64,000 nt of DNA from Maricaulis virginensis (lineage in GTDB: Bacteria > Pseudomonadota > Alphaproteobacteria > Caulobacterales > Maricaulaceae), in assembly GCF_027922185.1 (NCBI RefSeq), contig NZ_BSFE01000010.1:72035-136034 (forward strand), written 5' to 3'. Under the pieces are notes generated by a model, which searched no databases, was not told the DNA's origin, and was given only the letters and a program-made list of their open reading frames with translations. This document shows positions 1 to 8,105 of the stretch, piece by piece. The first letter of the stretch is position 1, and every line of letters starts with the position of its first letter. The position numbers and the translations under genes are program-made.

Positions 1-832
1 GCTGGGCATCCCCCTGGCAACGGTGAGCCGGCAGGTCACCGAGCTGGAAACCCATCTGGGTACGCGCCTTCTGACGCGCACCACGCGCAAGCTCGCCCTG
101 ACAGACGCCGGCATTGCCTACCTCGCCTCGGCGCGCCGCGTCCTGGAGGATATCGACGAGGCGGAACGCACAGCCGCCGGCGAATTCCACACGCCGCGCG
201 GTGCGCTGAACCTGACAGCGCCGGTCTGTTTCGGACGGCTGCACACCCTGCCCGTCGTCAGGGACTTCCTTGCCGCCTATCCGCAGATCAGCGTCGGCCT
301 CACCCTGTCCGACCGGAACCTGCATCTGATGGAAGAACACATCGACATGGCCGTCCGGATCGGTGCCCTGCCCGACAGCGCCATGGTCGCCACCCGTATC
401 GGGTCGGTGCGGACGGTTCTCGTCGCCAGCCCGCAGCTGCTCGCCGCTCATGGCACGCCGAAAACCCCCGACGACATCGCCGCCCTGCCGGGCGTGCATT
501 TCGATGTCCTCTCGCCGGGCGGCCGCTGGAGCCTGACACCACCGGACGGCAAACCGGTCGACATCGCCTGCCCGCCCAGGCTCACGGTCTCTGCCGCCGA
601 TGCCGCCGTGTGGGCGGCCAGCGAAGGTATCGGCGTGACCCGGGTGCTGAGCTATCAGTGTGCGGATGCGGTCCGCGACGGCGCACTGCGCATCCTCATG
701 GAGGACTTCGAGCCCGCCCCCCTGCCCGTGCATCTGATCCATGCCAGCCGCGGGGCCCTGCCGACGAAGATGCGCGTCTTCCTCGACTTCGCGAAGGCCG
801 CACTGAAAGACCGCCTCGCGGCCATTGCCTGA
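1..832 (+). CDS. LysR-family transcriptional regulator, 5' end missing
   Basis: The frame is open from the first base, and the residues before the first in-frame GTG (LGIPLAT, then VSRQVTELE) already belong to the second half of a LysR winged helix, so the true start lies before the window. After the DNA-binding helix and linker comes a LysR substrate-binding domain (from about residue 90) ending at the TGA at 830. LysR proteins bind DNA as tetramers and usually control a divergent neighbour, which would be outside the window. The 3' neighbour is convergent, 6 bases away. The effector is unknown. The family call is firm; the start cannot be placed. Confidence 0.9.
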   Translation, partial: LGIPLATVSRQVTELETHLGTRLLTRTTRKLALTDAGIAYLASARRVLEDIDEAERTAAGEFHTPRGALNLTAPVCFGRLHTLPVVRDFLAAYPQISVGLTLSDRNLHLMEEHIDMAVRIGALPDSAMVATRIGSVRTVLVASPQLLAAHGTPKTPDDIAALPGVHFDVLSPGGRWSLTPPDGKPVDIACPPRLTVSAADAAVWAASEGIGVTRVLSYQCADAVRDGALRILMEDFEPAPLPVHLIHASRGALPTKMRVFLDFAKAALKDRLAAIA

Positions 833-838
833 CAGGCT

Positions 839-1537
839 CTAGGACCGGGCCTGCTGTTTGCGGCGGGCGGCAACATAGTCGCGCAGCAAGCCGGCCCGGC
901 GCGGCCGGAAGCTGTCGCCGCCACGTTCCAGGCCTTCGATGCGCGACACGTGGAAGACCCGGTAGTCCAGCCGCAGGCGGCAATGCGCCAGCAGCATCAG
1001 CGTCCCCTCGCCATAGGACAGACCCAGCGGCCAGATCTCGCGCTCGGTGCGGCTTTCCTTCAGATCCCGATAGGTCATGACAAGCGAGAACTCGTCCCAG
1101 CAGGCCTGGCGTAGCAGGTCCATATCGATCCCGACCGGCGGACGCATATCGGCCGGAAACCAGGCGCGCATCGCCGAGTGCATCGCCTGGCGCGACTGGG
1201 CGTCGGGCAACGTTGCGATGATCCGTGCCAGCGCATCCTTGCCGGCGGCTGTCAGCGTGTCGTCGCCGATCCGCTCCAGCGATCCCACGGCCAGCATCAG
1301 CGCCTCGATTTCCAGACGCGAAAAGCTCTGCGGCGGCAGGGCGGGATCCTCGGTCAGCGTGTAGCCGACCCCCGCCGCCCCGTCGATCAATGCCCCGCCG
1401 GCGCGCAGGGTGGCGATGTCGCGATAGAGCTGGCGCAGGGAGACCCCGGTCTCGTCCGCCAGCCGTGCGGCCGTCACCGGAGACGGCAGGCGCCGCATCG
1501 TGTCCATCAGACGCATCAGCCGGTCTGTACGGGCCAT
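839..1537 (-). CDS. WYL-domain, DeoR/YafY-type transcriptional regulator
   Basis: A 232-aa protein with an N-terminal HTH_11 winged helix (MARTDRLMRLMDTMRR, then a recognition helix around VSLRQLYRDIATL) and a C-terminal WYL-type sensor domain (about residues 130-210, with the WPLGLSYGEGTLMLLAHCRLR stretch). This is the YafY class of cytosolic regulators. It is divergent from the glutathione transferase gene 72 bases away, a common pairing, so that gene is the likely target. The intergenic space holds a small inverted repeat (GGTGT/ACACC, 1566-1582) that could be the operator. The ligand is unknown. Confidence 0.85.
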   Translation of the reverse strand: MARTDRLMRLMDTMRRLPSPVTAARLADETGVSLRQLYRDIATLRAGGALIDGAAGVGYTLTEDPALPPQSFSRLEIEALMLAVGSLERIGDDTLTAAGKDALARIIATLPDAQSRQAMHSAMRAWFPADMRPPVGIDMDLLRQACWDEFSLVMTYRDLKESRTEREIWPLGLSYGEGTLMLLAHCRLRLDYRVFHVSRIEGLERGGDSFRPRRAGLLRDYVAARRKQQARS

Positions 1538-1609
1538 TCTCGCTCCTGCCGCAATCTGTCAGCAGGGTGTGTGTAAGACACCGTCATCGCAACACAAAGG
1601 AAAAACCCC

Positions 1610-2215
1610 ATGCCCACGCTCTACCATTCCCCGATGAGCCGTTCCTCCGGCATCGTCACGCTGATCGACGAACTCGGCGCCGATGTCGAAATCCGTGAAG
1701 TCACGATCCCGCGCCAGGACGGCACGGGCGGTCCGGATCCGGCCAATCCGCACCCGGAAAAGAAAGTGCCTTTCCTGGTGGATGGCGATGAAACGGTCCG
1801 CGAGCGCGGCGCCATCGTCCTCTATCTCACCGACAAGTATCCCGAAGCCGGGCTCGGTCCGATCGAGGGCGAGCCGGGACGCGGCGCCTACCTGTCCTGG
1901 CTGTTCTACTATCAGGGCGTGATGGAGCCGGTTTTCATCCTGCACTGGGCCGGCCTGTCGCATCCTGCGATCACCGCCAGCATCCGGGACATGGACACCA
2001 TGCTTGCCCGCCTCAACGACGCGCTGGAGAAGGGCCCATACCTGCTCGGCGAGCAATATTCCGCCGCCGACCTCCTGTGTTCCAGCCCCTTCCAGTGGTT
2101 CTCCGACCTGTTGCCGGACAATCCGAAAATCCGCGACTGGGTCGCTCGCTGTGCCGACCGGCCTGCGGTCAAGCGGACGCTGGAACGGGATGCTGCGGTA
2201 CTGCAGCCGGGCTAG
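1610..2215 (+). CDS. Glutathione S-transferase family protein
   Basis: A 201-aa cytosolic GST-fold protein. The N-terminal thioredoxin-like domain begins TLYHSPMSRSS, with the Ser-rich segment where GSTs bind the glutathione thiol; KKVPFLVDGDETVRERGAI supplies the cis-proline and the glutathione-binding E-S/R region. The all-alpha domain carries YLLGEQYSAADLL, the usual N-capping box. It presumably conjugates glutathione to electrophiles or acts as a reductase; the substrate cannot be read. The start follows an AAAGGA ribosome site. Its stop TAG shares the palindrome CTAG with the stop of the convergent small gene. Probably controlled by the divergent WYL regulator. Confidence 0.88.
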   Translation: MPTLYHSPMSRSSGIVTLIDELGADVEIREVTIPRQDGTGGPDPANPHPEKKVPFLVDGDETVRERGAIVLYLTDKYPEAGLGPIEGEPGRGAYLSWLFYYQGVMEPVFILHWAGLSHPAITASIRDMDTMLARLNDALEKGPYLLGEQYSAADLLCSSPFQWFSDLLPDNPKIRDWVARCADRPAVKRTLERDAAVLQPG

Positions 2216-2433
2216 GACTTCGCGCGGCGCGGACTGCGGCGCTTGACCGGTTCCGGTGCCGGCTGGCTTGCCTCCAGCGCCAGCCGCGCTGCGCGCAGTT
2301 TGCTGGTGAGGGCTGTGCGCGCTTCGTGTTCTTCCTTGAGATATTCGCGCACGACCGCGTCGGTGACATCGGCCTTGGACTTTGGCGCCGTCGACTTCAG
2401 CGTGAAGATACTCTCGTCAATTTTCTGGACCAT
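2212..2433 (-). CDS. Small basic hypothetical protein (73 aa)
   Basis: The start at 2433 is chosen because AAGGAGAAC lies 6 bases upstream on the minus strand; the frame opens earlier but without such a site. The protein begins MVQKIDESIF, has a charged helical middle (KEEHEARTALTSKLRAARL) and ends in a lysine/arginine-rich tail (VKRRSPRRAKS) suggestive of nucleic-acid contact. I do not recognise a named family. It lies downstream of the cold-shock gene on the same strand but is separated from it by a strong hairpin at 2470-2495, so it is probably transcribed independently or by read-through. Existence is likely; function is unknown. Confidence 0.7.
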   Translation of the reverse strand: MVQKIDESIFTLKSTAPKSKADVTDAVVREYLKEEHEARTALTSKLRAARLALEASQPAPEPVKRRSPRRAKS

Positions 2434-2469
2434 GCGTGTGTTCTCCTTGAACCGGGGTCCGGAAACGAC

Positions 2470-2495
2470 AAAGGCCGGGCTGATGCCCGGCCTTT
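2470..2495 (-). terminator. Rho-independent terminator of the cold-shock gene
   Basis: A perfect 11-bp stem (AAAGGCCGGGC / GCCCGGCCTTT) with a 4-base loop, 51 bases downstream of the cold-shock stop codon. On the minus strand it is followed by TTTGTCGTTT, a moderate U tract. Confidence 0.8.
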
Positions 2496-2546
2496 GCAAT
2501 TGCCCATCCGGCGCGCTGGCATCCAGCTGCCGGATAAACCGGATGC

Positions 2547-2756
2547 CTAGACGGCTTCCAGATTGTCAGCGGCGCTCTTGCCCGAGCGCTTGTCCTGAAC
2601 GACGTCGAAGCTGATCTTCTGGCCTTCGGACAGGGTCGGCAGACCGGCGCGCTCGACGGCAGAGGCGTGGACGAACACGTCCGTGGAGCCATCTTCCGGA
2701 GCGATAAAGCCGAAGCCTTTAGTGGTATTGAAGAATTTAACGGTACCAGTAGCCAT
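2547..2756 (-). CDS. cspA: Cold-shock protein, CspA family
   Basis: A 69-aa single cold-shock domain, the usual family length. Both RNA-binding motifs are intact: RNP1 as KGFGFI (about residues 13-18) and RNP2 as DVFVHAS (about 26-32). The protein binds single-stranded RNA/DNA and keeps transcripts open or antiterminated. The start has AAAGGAAA upstream. It is followed by a strong terminator and preceded by about 235 noncoding bases that could hold a long leader; I see no distinct cold-shock box there. Which paralogue it is cannot be decided. Confidence 0.95.
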   Translation of the reverse strand: MATGTVKFFNTTKGFGFIAPEDGSTDVFVHASAVERAGLPTLSEGQKISFDVVQDKRSGKSAADNLEAV

Positions 2757-2993
2757 GACGATTTCCTTTCAATCAGTCACGTGTAGGTGGGCCCAGCCGA
2801 CCGTGTGCCGACAGATACCCGAGTGTCGATTTTGGAAGGAAGAGCGTCAGGGGGGCGAAAACCGCGCCCAGAAGATTCGTCATTCAATATCGATGAGCCA
2901 TCTTATGCGCCGGAACTGTGTCGGAAACAAGGCCTGACCGGCCGCTTTCCGGAAATTCCGGCGCCCGGGTCCGCTCAAGCATGCCGTCACAGC

Positions 2994-3593
2994 TCAGCGG
3001 TCGCACCGGCCGGGCACCGCATCGATCCGTCTCCAGACCTGCTCCCGGGCCAGCCATTCCCGCCCGGCGGCCGCACGGACGGCGAGATAACCCAGATCGA
3101 CCGGATCGGGCAGATTGCCCATCGCCGCCCCGATCGCGACCGATATACCTTCATCCACGCTCGCCCCTTCATAGAGCAGCACGTCGAGCCTGTCCGGTCC
3201 GGCCGGTGATATCTCGGCGTGATAGATCGCGCCTTCGGCGCGGACATAGACACGGCCCTGCCACAGCCCGGTCTCCGGCTGCGCACGCGCGTCGAACACG
3301 ACCTGGCTGCCGCAGACCCGCTCGCCCCAGGCCCAGACATCGGGATGGGAATAGTCGCGTGCATCGTCCGGCCCGTCATGCGCGACGATCCGGCCGCACA
3401 GGGCATCGGCCCGCGTTTCGCATCGCATGACCTCGATCACGCCCTGATCGTCCGGCAGCGACCAGAAACCGGTGACGGCGTCAGTGCGCCCGGACGGCAT
3501 GTCCGGTGCCGCTGCGCAGCCCGTCAGGGCTGCCATCAGGGCGATGAGCAGGGCCAGCGCCATGATGCGCACGAGCATGACGAAGGGGCTCAT
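2994..3593 (-). CDS. DUF2147 lipoprotein
   Basis: A 199-aa protein starting at the ATG that overlaps the preceding stop as ATGA (3590-3593). Residues 1-25 form a signal peptide with a lipobox (AALTGC), so it is a membrane-anchored lipoprotein. The mature part matches the DUF2147 pattern: GFWSLPDDQGVIEV at the start, an internal CGRIVAHD strand, then W-G-R-V-Y strands typical of this beta-barrel-like family, whose function is not established. It is cotranscribed with the DUF418 gene upstream. A longer in-frame extension to 4190 only shadows the DUF418 gene and is rejected. Confidence 0.8.
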   Translation of the reverse strand: MSPFVMLVRIMALALLIALMAALTGCAAAPDMPSGRTDAVTGFWSLPDDQGVIEVMRCETRADALCGRIVAHDGPDDARDYSHPDVWAWGERVCGSQVVFDARAQPETGLWQGRVYVRAEGAIYHAEISPAGPDRLDVLLYEGASVDEGISVAIGAAMGNLPDPVDLGYLAVRAAAGREWLAREQVWRRIDAVPGRCDR

Positions 3594-4741
3594 GGCTTTG
3601 CCCCTTCCCCGCCGCTGCGCCGGACCTGGCCGCCATAGGTGACCCGGCGCAGAACCACCTCCAGCGGACCTCGCCCGAACAGCCGGGCATACAGTCCGAC
3701 AGCCAGCATGGCGGCGAGCGCCACGACGACGCTCAGCGGCAAGAGGGCGGCATGCCCCAGCAGGCCGAACAGGCCCAGCCCGTAGGCCCCGAACAGGAAG
3801 CCGGCGATCACGCCCTGCAATACATAGGCTGACAGGGAATTCCGCCCGGCCAGAACCAGGATCTGCGGCAGGCGCGGCCGCTCGAAGACAAGACGGATGA
3901 CGCAGAGATAGGCCGCCGCCAGTACGGGGGCGCCCAGACCGAGCGATACGAAGCTCGCAAGATCGGCCAGACCATTGCCGCCGAAGCCCGGCCCGTTGGC
4001 GACATAGCCATAGGCGATATTGAGCGGCAGGCCCGCCATCAGCAGCCAGGGCAAGGCATGGGCACAATGGCGCCGCCAGGGCGATCCCGGTTCGAAGAAG
4101 CCGGTCTTGGCCGCCGCCAGTCCCGCCGCATAGGCGCAGAAAGCCAGCGGTCCCTGCAGGATGATCAGGAAGACGAGGGTTTCCGGCCACTCCGCCAGGC
4201 GCGCAAGGACGGCCTCGTCATAGCTGCCGCCCAGCCCCGGCCCCGGGGGAAGGGGCACGGCCCCGGACGGCAGCAGGGTGGCCAGCCATGTCAGCGACAG
4301 GCAGGACACGAGCACCATGCCCGCCGCGATGGCTGCCAGAACGCCGGGACGCGCACGGCGAAACGGCCAGATCAGCAGGCCGAGCAGCGCATAGAGCACG
4401 AGGATATCGCCGGAGAAGACGAAAATGGCGTGCGCGATGCCAAAGAGAGCCAGCATGACCAGGCGCCGGCCATAACGCCGCCCGGCACTGGCACCGGCCC
4501 GTTCGGCCGATCTTTGCTGGATCTCGATCCCCCAGCCGAACAGGAAGGAGAACAGCATGAAGAACTTGGCTTCGAAGAAGATGCCCGTGAAGAGCGCCGC
4601 CGCCTGGTTCCACAGCCCGTCCGGTGCCGTCAGGACGGCGCCCTGTGGCAGGCCCATGAAGGGCAGGTTGACCACGCAGATGCCGATCAGCGCCGCGGTG
4701 CGCAGCGTATCGACGGTTGAATTACGATCCGGTACCGGCAT
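3590..4741 (-). CDS. DUF418 (YeiB-like) multipass membrane protein
   Basis: A 383-aa inner-membrane protein with about ten hydrophobic segments. It opens with the family's TVDTLRTAALIGICVVN segment, has FEAKFFMLFSFLFGWG in the first third, and ends with the DUF418 domain (NSLSAYVLQGVIAGFLF near residues 290-310 and a closing RRVTYGGQ region). YeiB/DUF418 proteins belong to an acyltransferase-like membrane superfamily; the reaction is unknown. It begins 65 bases from the divergent TetR gene, across a 21-bp palindrome, so TetR control is likely. Its stop overlaps the DUF2147 start by four bases. Confidence 0.88.
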   Translation of the reverse strand: MPVPDRNSTVDTLRTAALIGICVVNLPFMGLPQGAVLTAPDGLWNQAAALFTGIFFEAKFFMLFSFLFGWGIEIQQRSAERAGASAGRRYGRRLVMLALFGIAHAIFVFSGDILVLYALLGLLIWPFRRARPGVLAAIAAGMVLVSCLSLTWLATLLPSGAVPLPPGPGLGGSYDEAVLARLAEWPETLVFLIILQGPLAFCAYAAGLAAAKTGFFEPGSPWRRHCAHALPWLLMAGLPLNIAYGYVANGPGFGGNGLADLASFVSLGLGAPVLAAAYLCVIRLVFERPRLPQILVLAGRNSLSAYVLQGVIAGFLFGAYGLGLFGLLGHAALLPLSVVVALAAMLAVGLYARLFGRGPLEVVLRRVTYGGQVRRSGGEGAKP

Positions 4742-4759
4742 AAAACCCTCGTTGAACAG

Positions 4760-4780
4760 TTGCTCAATTTAATTGAGCAA
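4760..4780. promoter_or_regulatory. Palindromic operator between divergent tetR and DUF418 genes
   Basis: TTGCTCAAT-TTA-ATTGAGCAA is a perfect 9-bp inverted repeat with a 3-base centre. A further GCTCA half site follows at 4783-4787. The position midway between the divergent starts fits binding by the adjacent TetR regulator. Confidence 0.7.
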
Positions 4781-4806
4781 TGGCTCAATGAGTCAAGAGG
4801 GACGCG

Positions 4807-5397
4807 ATGACAGACGTGAAGAAAGTGCGCGGCAGCGGCCGCGAGCGGATATTCCGGGCGGCGGTCGAAGTGTTGATGGAGAGCGGTCTGGAGGCGGCCC
4901 AGACCCGCAGCGTCACCGAACGCGCCGGCGTGGGAACCGGCCTGCTGAACCATTATTTCCGCTGGCCGGTGCTGCGGGCCGCGGCCTGGGAAGCGGTGTT
5001 CGAGGACGCTCCGGCCGACATCCGGCGTGCCGACGAAGCGCCCCGTGCCGCGATCGGGCGCTTCATGGCCGAGGCCTTCGCACCGGAAGCCCGGCTTTAC
5101 TGGCGGCTGTGGATCGACGCCGAACGGCTCGCCCCGCACGATCCGCCCATCGCCGAGGCACTGGACCGTATCCGCACGCAATTGCGCAGCGCCCTCGCCC
5201 GCCTGCTCGCCGACGGGGTCTCTGCCGGGGATTGGCAACTCCCTGACCCGGCTGCCACAGCCCTGCGCCTCGACGCCCTGCGCGACGGCCTCGCCGGGCT
5301 TATCCTGGCAGGCGATCCGGCGATGACCACGGATCTGGCGCGGCAGCACCTGGAAGCGCTGTTTGCGATGGAGTGCGGTGTGGCGGGCGGTGGCTAG
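4807..5397 (+). CDS. TetR/AcrR-family transcriptional regulator
   Basis: A 196-aa protein with a TetR helix-turn-helix at residues 12-55 (RERIFRAAVEVLMESG, then VTERAGVGTGLLNHYF, the classical recognition helix ending in HYF). The ligand-binding half is alpha-helical and rich in arginine and tryptophan. It probably represses the divergent DUF418-DUF2147 operon and itself through the palindrome at 4760-4780. Its TAG stop shares CTAG with the stop of the convergent acetyltransferase toxin gene. The effector is unknown. Confidence 0.88.
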   Translation: MTDVKKVRGSGRERIFRAAVEVLMESGLEAAQTRSVTERAGVGTGLLNHYFRWPVLRAAAWEAVFEDAPADIRRADEAPRAAIGRFMAEAFAPEARLYWRLWIDAERLAPHDPPIAEALDRIRTQLRSALARLLADGVSAGDWQLPDPAATALRLDALRDGLAGLILAGDPAMTTDLARQHLEALFAMECGVAGGG

Positions 5398-5945
5398 ACG
5401 ACAGGGTCCTGGATGATCGCGCGGACCTGCTTCATCGTCATGAACATGCGTCCGGCCTGACTGGCAAAATCCTGGAATCCGAAATCCCGATACCAGGCGC
5501 AGCGGCGGGCGAATGCAGCCTCGCCGCCATCGTTCATCACATCGAGAACCAGGGCAAAGCAGCCGGCCTCTTCGCCTATCCGGCTGGCCTTCTCGAAAAC
5601 ATGATGCATCAGGATCGAGCCGATCCCCCGGCCTTGCGCAGACTGGCTGACAGCAACCTGGCCGAGGAACAGGATCGGCAGTTCGCCATGAGCGGGCGTA
5701 CCGCGCGGCTTTTTGGGCAGCTCCGTCACGTCCATCATGCCCAGATTGATGGCGTGGTAGCCCAGGATGCGGTTGTCGCCGTCAGCGGTCATGACATAGA
5801 CCCGGGTCATGTCATCGACCTGCTGTCGCTTTGCCGTCAGCTTGAGATAATTATCCAGCCGGTCGACGCCGCATGAGAAACCGGCGCGGTCATGCCGCGC
5901 CGGATCAAACTTTTCTATGCGCAGATCGACGCCGTCAGTCGGCAT
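5394..5945 (-). CDS. GNAT acetyltransferase toxin (TacT-like)
   Basis: A 183-aa GNAT-fold protein. The acetyl-CoA loop is seen as QVAVSQSAQGRGIGS, and the N-terminal region (FDCxxxxLDNYL-like: FSCGVDRLDNYLKLTA) is that of TacT/AtaT toxins, which acetylate the amino acid on charged tRNAs and stop translation. The start at 5945 (MPTDGVDL) is chosen because it overlaps the antitoxin stop by 11 bases, as usual for this family; a longer frame to 6026 runs through the antitoxin. The gene order DUF1778 antitoxin then GNAT supports the toxin call. Substrate tRNA cannot be predicted. Confidence 0.85.
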   Translation of the reverse strand: MPTDGVDLRIEKFDPARHDRAGFSCGVDRLDNYLKLTAKRQQVDDMTRVYVMTADGDNRILGYHAINLGMMDVTELPKKPRGTPAHGELPILFLGQVAVSQSAQGRGIGSILMHHVFEKASRIGEEAGCFALVLDVMNDGGEAAFARRCAWYRDFGFQDFASQAGRMFMTMKQVRAIIQDPVV

Positions 5946-6243
5946 GCACAACGCGGCGGCGATAGGCTCTTGCTGCTTCCAGGGCCCGCGGCGTCGGCGG
6001 CAGGTCGGCATCCAGGGCCGCGGCAAAACGTGCTGCGTCCTCCGCCGAAAGCACGTGGCGGGATTGCGCCTCGATCACGCGCGCGGCCTCATTCTCGATT
6101 GCGGCGCGCAGGAAGACCGACTTGTCGACACCCAGCGACGTCGCCGCACGCTCGATCATCTCGCCAAGCTGGTCGCCATGACGGATTTGCGTCGTGCGGG
6201 TCTGCTTTTCAGGTGTGCGGCCGGGACCGGTAAAATTGAGCAT
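5935..6243 (-). CDS. DUF1778 ribbon-helix-helix antitoxin (TacA-like)
   Basis: A 102-aa protein, start at 6243 with GGAGACTTGCT upstream. Residues 15-55 form the ribbon-helix-helix core (TTQIRHG then ERAATSLGVDKSVFLRAAIENEA), and the tail LSAEDAARFAAALDADLPPTP is the DUF1778 toxin-neutralising segment. It should bind DNA as a dimer, repress its own operon and block the acetyltransferase encoded immediately downstream. It lies 54 bases after guaA on the same strand, with its own palindrome upstream, so it probably has its own promoter. Confidence 0.88.
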   Translation of the reverse strand: MLNFTGPGRTPEKQTRTTQIRHGDQLGEMIERAATSLGVDKSVFLRAAIENEAARVIEAQSRHVLSAEDAARFAAALDADLPPTPRALEAARAYRRRVVHAD

Positions 6244-6263
6244 AGCAAGTCTCCTCACCGCAA

Positions 6264-6284
6264 TGTAGTGCACGAAGCACTACA
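6264..6284. promoter_or_regulatory. Inverted-repeat operator of the TacAT-like module
   Basis: TGTAGTGC-ACGAA-GCACTACA is an 8-bp perfect inverted repeat 20 bases upstream of the antitoxin start, the expected place for autorepression by a ribbon-helix-helix antitoxin. Confidence 0.65.
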
Positions 6285-6297
6285 AATCAATGAAGCC

Positions 6298-7872
6298 CTA
6301 CTCCCACTCAATCGTTCCCGGCGGTTTGGACGTGACGTCATAGACGACCCGGTTCACGCCGCGGCATTCATTGATGATCCGCGTTGCCACCCGGCCGAGG
6401 AAGTCGTGTTCGAACGGGTAGTAGTCGGCGGTCATGCCGTCGACCGACGTCACCGCGCGCAGGGCCAGGACGTGGTCGTAGGTGCGTTCGTCGCCCATCA
6501 CGCCAACGGTGCGCACGGGCAGGAGGACGGAGAAGGCCTGCCAGATCTTGTCATAGAGGCCTGCCTTGCGGATCTCGTCGATATAGATGGCGTCGGCCTT
6601 GCGCAGGATGTCGGCCTTTTCCTTCGTGACGGCGCCGGGGATGCGGATCGCCAGGCCCGGCCCCGGGAAGGGGTGACGGCCGACAAAGGCTTCCGGCAGG
6701 CCCAGCTCGCGGCCCAGGGCGCGCACCTCGTCCTTGAACAGTTCGCGCAGCGGTTCGACCAGCTGCATATTCATGCGCTCCGGCAGGCCACCGACATTAT
6801 GGTGCGACTTGATGGTGACCGAAGGACCGCCATCGAAGCTGACACTCTCGATCACGTCCGGGTAAAGCGTGCCCTGGGCGAGGAAGTCGGCGCCGCCGGC
6901 CTCTTTCGCCCTGGCCTCGAAGACGTCGATGAAGAGCTTGCCGATCGTCTTGCGCTTCTTTTCCGGATCGTCGATGCCGTCCAGCGCTTCGAGGAAGAGT
7001 TTCTCCTCGTCGGCATGGACGAGCGGGATGTTGTAGTGCTCGCGGAACAGGGTCACCACCTCGTCCGCCTCGCCCTGGCGCATCAGGCCGGTGTCCACGA
7101 AGACGCAGGTCAGCTGGTCGCCGATCGCCTCGTGCAGCAGCACGGCCACGACCGAACTGTCGACCCCGCCGGAGAGACCGCAGATCACTTTCTTGTCGCC
7201 GACCTGGGCGCGCACCTTGGCAATCGCCTCGTCCTTGAAGGACTTCATCGACCAGTCGCCGGTCAGGCCGGCAATCGTGTGGGTGAAATTGCGCAGCAGG
7301 GCCGCGCCGCGCGGCGTGTGCACGACTTCCGGATGGAATTGCACACCGTAGAAACGGCGGTCCTCGTCGGCGATGGCGGCGAACGGGGCATGGCCCGATT
7401 TCGCGATCACCTTAAAGCCCGGCGGCAGGGCCGAGACCCGGTCGCCATGACTCATCCAGACGCGTTCCTCGTGACCGACCGGACCGAAGCCCTCGAACAG
7501 CGGGCTGTCCTCGATCAGGGTGATGTCGGCACGGCCGAATTCGCGATCGTCCGAGGCTTCCACGGCCCCGCCCAGCTGGGCACACATGGTCTGCTCGCCA
7601 TAGCAGATACCCAGCACCGGCAGGCCGCGGGTGAAGACGCTGTCATCGGCGCGGGGCGAGTTGTCCCAATGCGTCGAGTGCGGCGAGCCGGACAGGATGA
7701 TCGCCTTCGGGTCGAAATCGTCGATGAAGGCGGCATCGGCGCGATTATAGGGGTGGACCTCGCAATAGACGCCACTCTCGCGCACGCGGCGGGCGATCAG
7801 CTGGGTCACCTGACTGCCGAAATCGATGATCAGGAGTTTCTGGTGGTTCTGGTCGATAATATCGTCGGTCAT
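6298..7872 (-). CDS. guaA: GMP synthase (glutamine-hydrolysing)
   Basis: A 524-aa enzyme, full length for the family. The N-terminal class I glutamine amidotransferase has the nucleophile in GICYGEQ (Cys90) and the catalytic His in the VQFHPEVVH segment; the ATP pyrophosphatase domain has the P-loop SGGVDSSV near residue 235; the dimerisation domain ends KPPGTIEWE as in all GuaA proteins. It converts XMP, ATP and glutamine to GMP in the cytosol, the step after guaB, which is also in this window (13.1-14.5 kb) but not adjacent. Downstream on the same strand is the TacA/TacT-like module. Confidence 0.98.
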   Translation of the reverse strand: MTDDIIDQNHQKLLIIDFGSQVTQLIARRVRESGVYCEVHPYNRADAAFIDDFDPKAIILSGSPHSTHWDNSPRADDSVFTRGLPVLGICYGEQTMCAQLGGAVEASDDREFGRADITLIEDSPLFEGFGPVGHEERVWMSHGDRVSALPPGFKVIAKSGHAPFAAIADEDRRFYGVQFHPEVVHTPRGAALLRNFTHTIAGLTGDWSMKSFKDEAIAKVRAQVGDKKVICGLSGGVDSSVVAVLLHEAIGDQLTCVFVDTGLMRQGEADEVVTLFREHYNIPLVHADEEKLFLEALDGIDDPEKKRKTIGKLFIDVFEARAKEAGGADFLAQGTLYPDVIESVSFDGGPSVTIKSHHNVGGLPERMNMQLVEPLRELFKDEVRALGRELGLPEAFVGRHPFPGPGLAIRIPGAVTKEKADILRKADAIYIDEIRKAGLYDKIWQAFSVLLPVRTVGVMGDERTYDHVLALRAVTSVDGMTADYYPFEHDFLGRVATRIINECRGVNRVVYDVTSKPPGTIEWE

Positions 7873-8105
7873 GCGCGCACGGGCCTGCAGGCGCAGGCCT
7901 CCCGGAGGTCAGATTGTGAGGAAAGGGCCGAGTCGAGGTTCAGCATGCGGCCGGATAGCGCGTAACGGGCAAAATGGCTAGAGGGCACGGGCGCCCCGTA
8001 TGCAACCGGGCAGATGTTTTCCCGGCGCCCGCTCCGGTTTCCCTTGATCCCGGCCCCGGCGGGCTTCACCTATAGGGGGCTCGCACATGCAATCTGGAGA
8101 CTCCC

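Noticed and set aside
2994..4190. 398-aa version of the DUF2147 protein
   Set aside because: The extra N-terminal part overlaps the DUF418 gene in another frame; the lipoprotein start at 3593 is far better supported.
5917..7965. Long open frame (682 codons) opposite guaA
   Set aside because: It is the antisense of a well supported guaA; high GC leaves few stops. The translation shows His/Gln/Arg-rich low-complexity typical of shadow frames and no motif.
7873..8105. Purine riboswitch before guaA
   Set aside because: No conserved three-way junction pattern or terminator/antiterminator pair was visible between guaA and the YceI gene.
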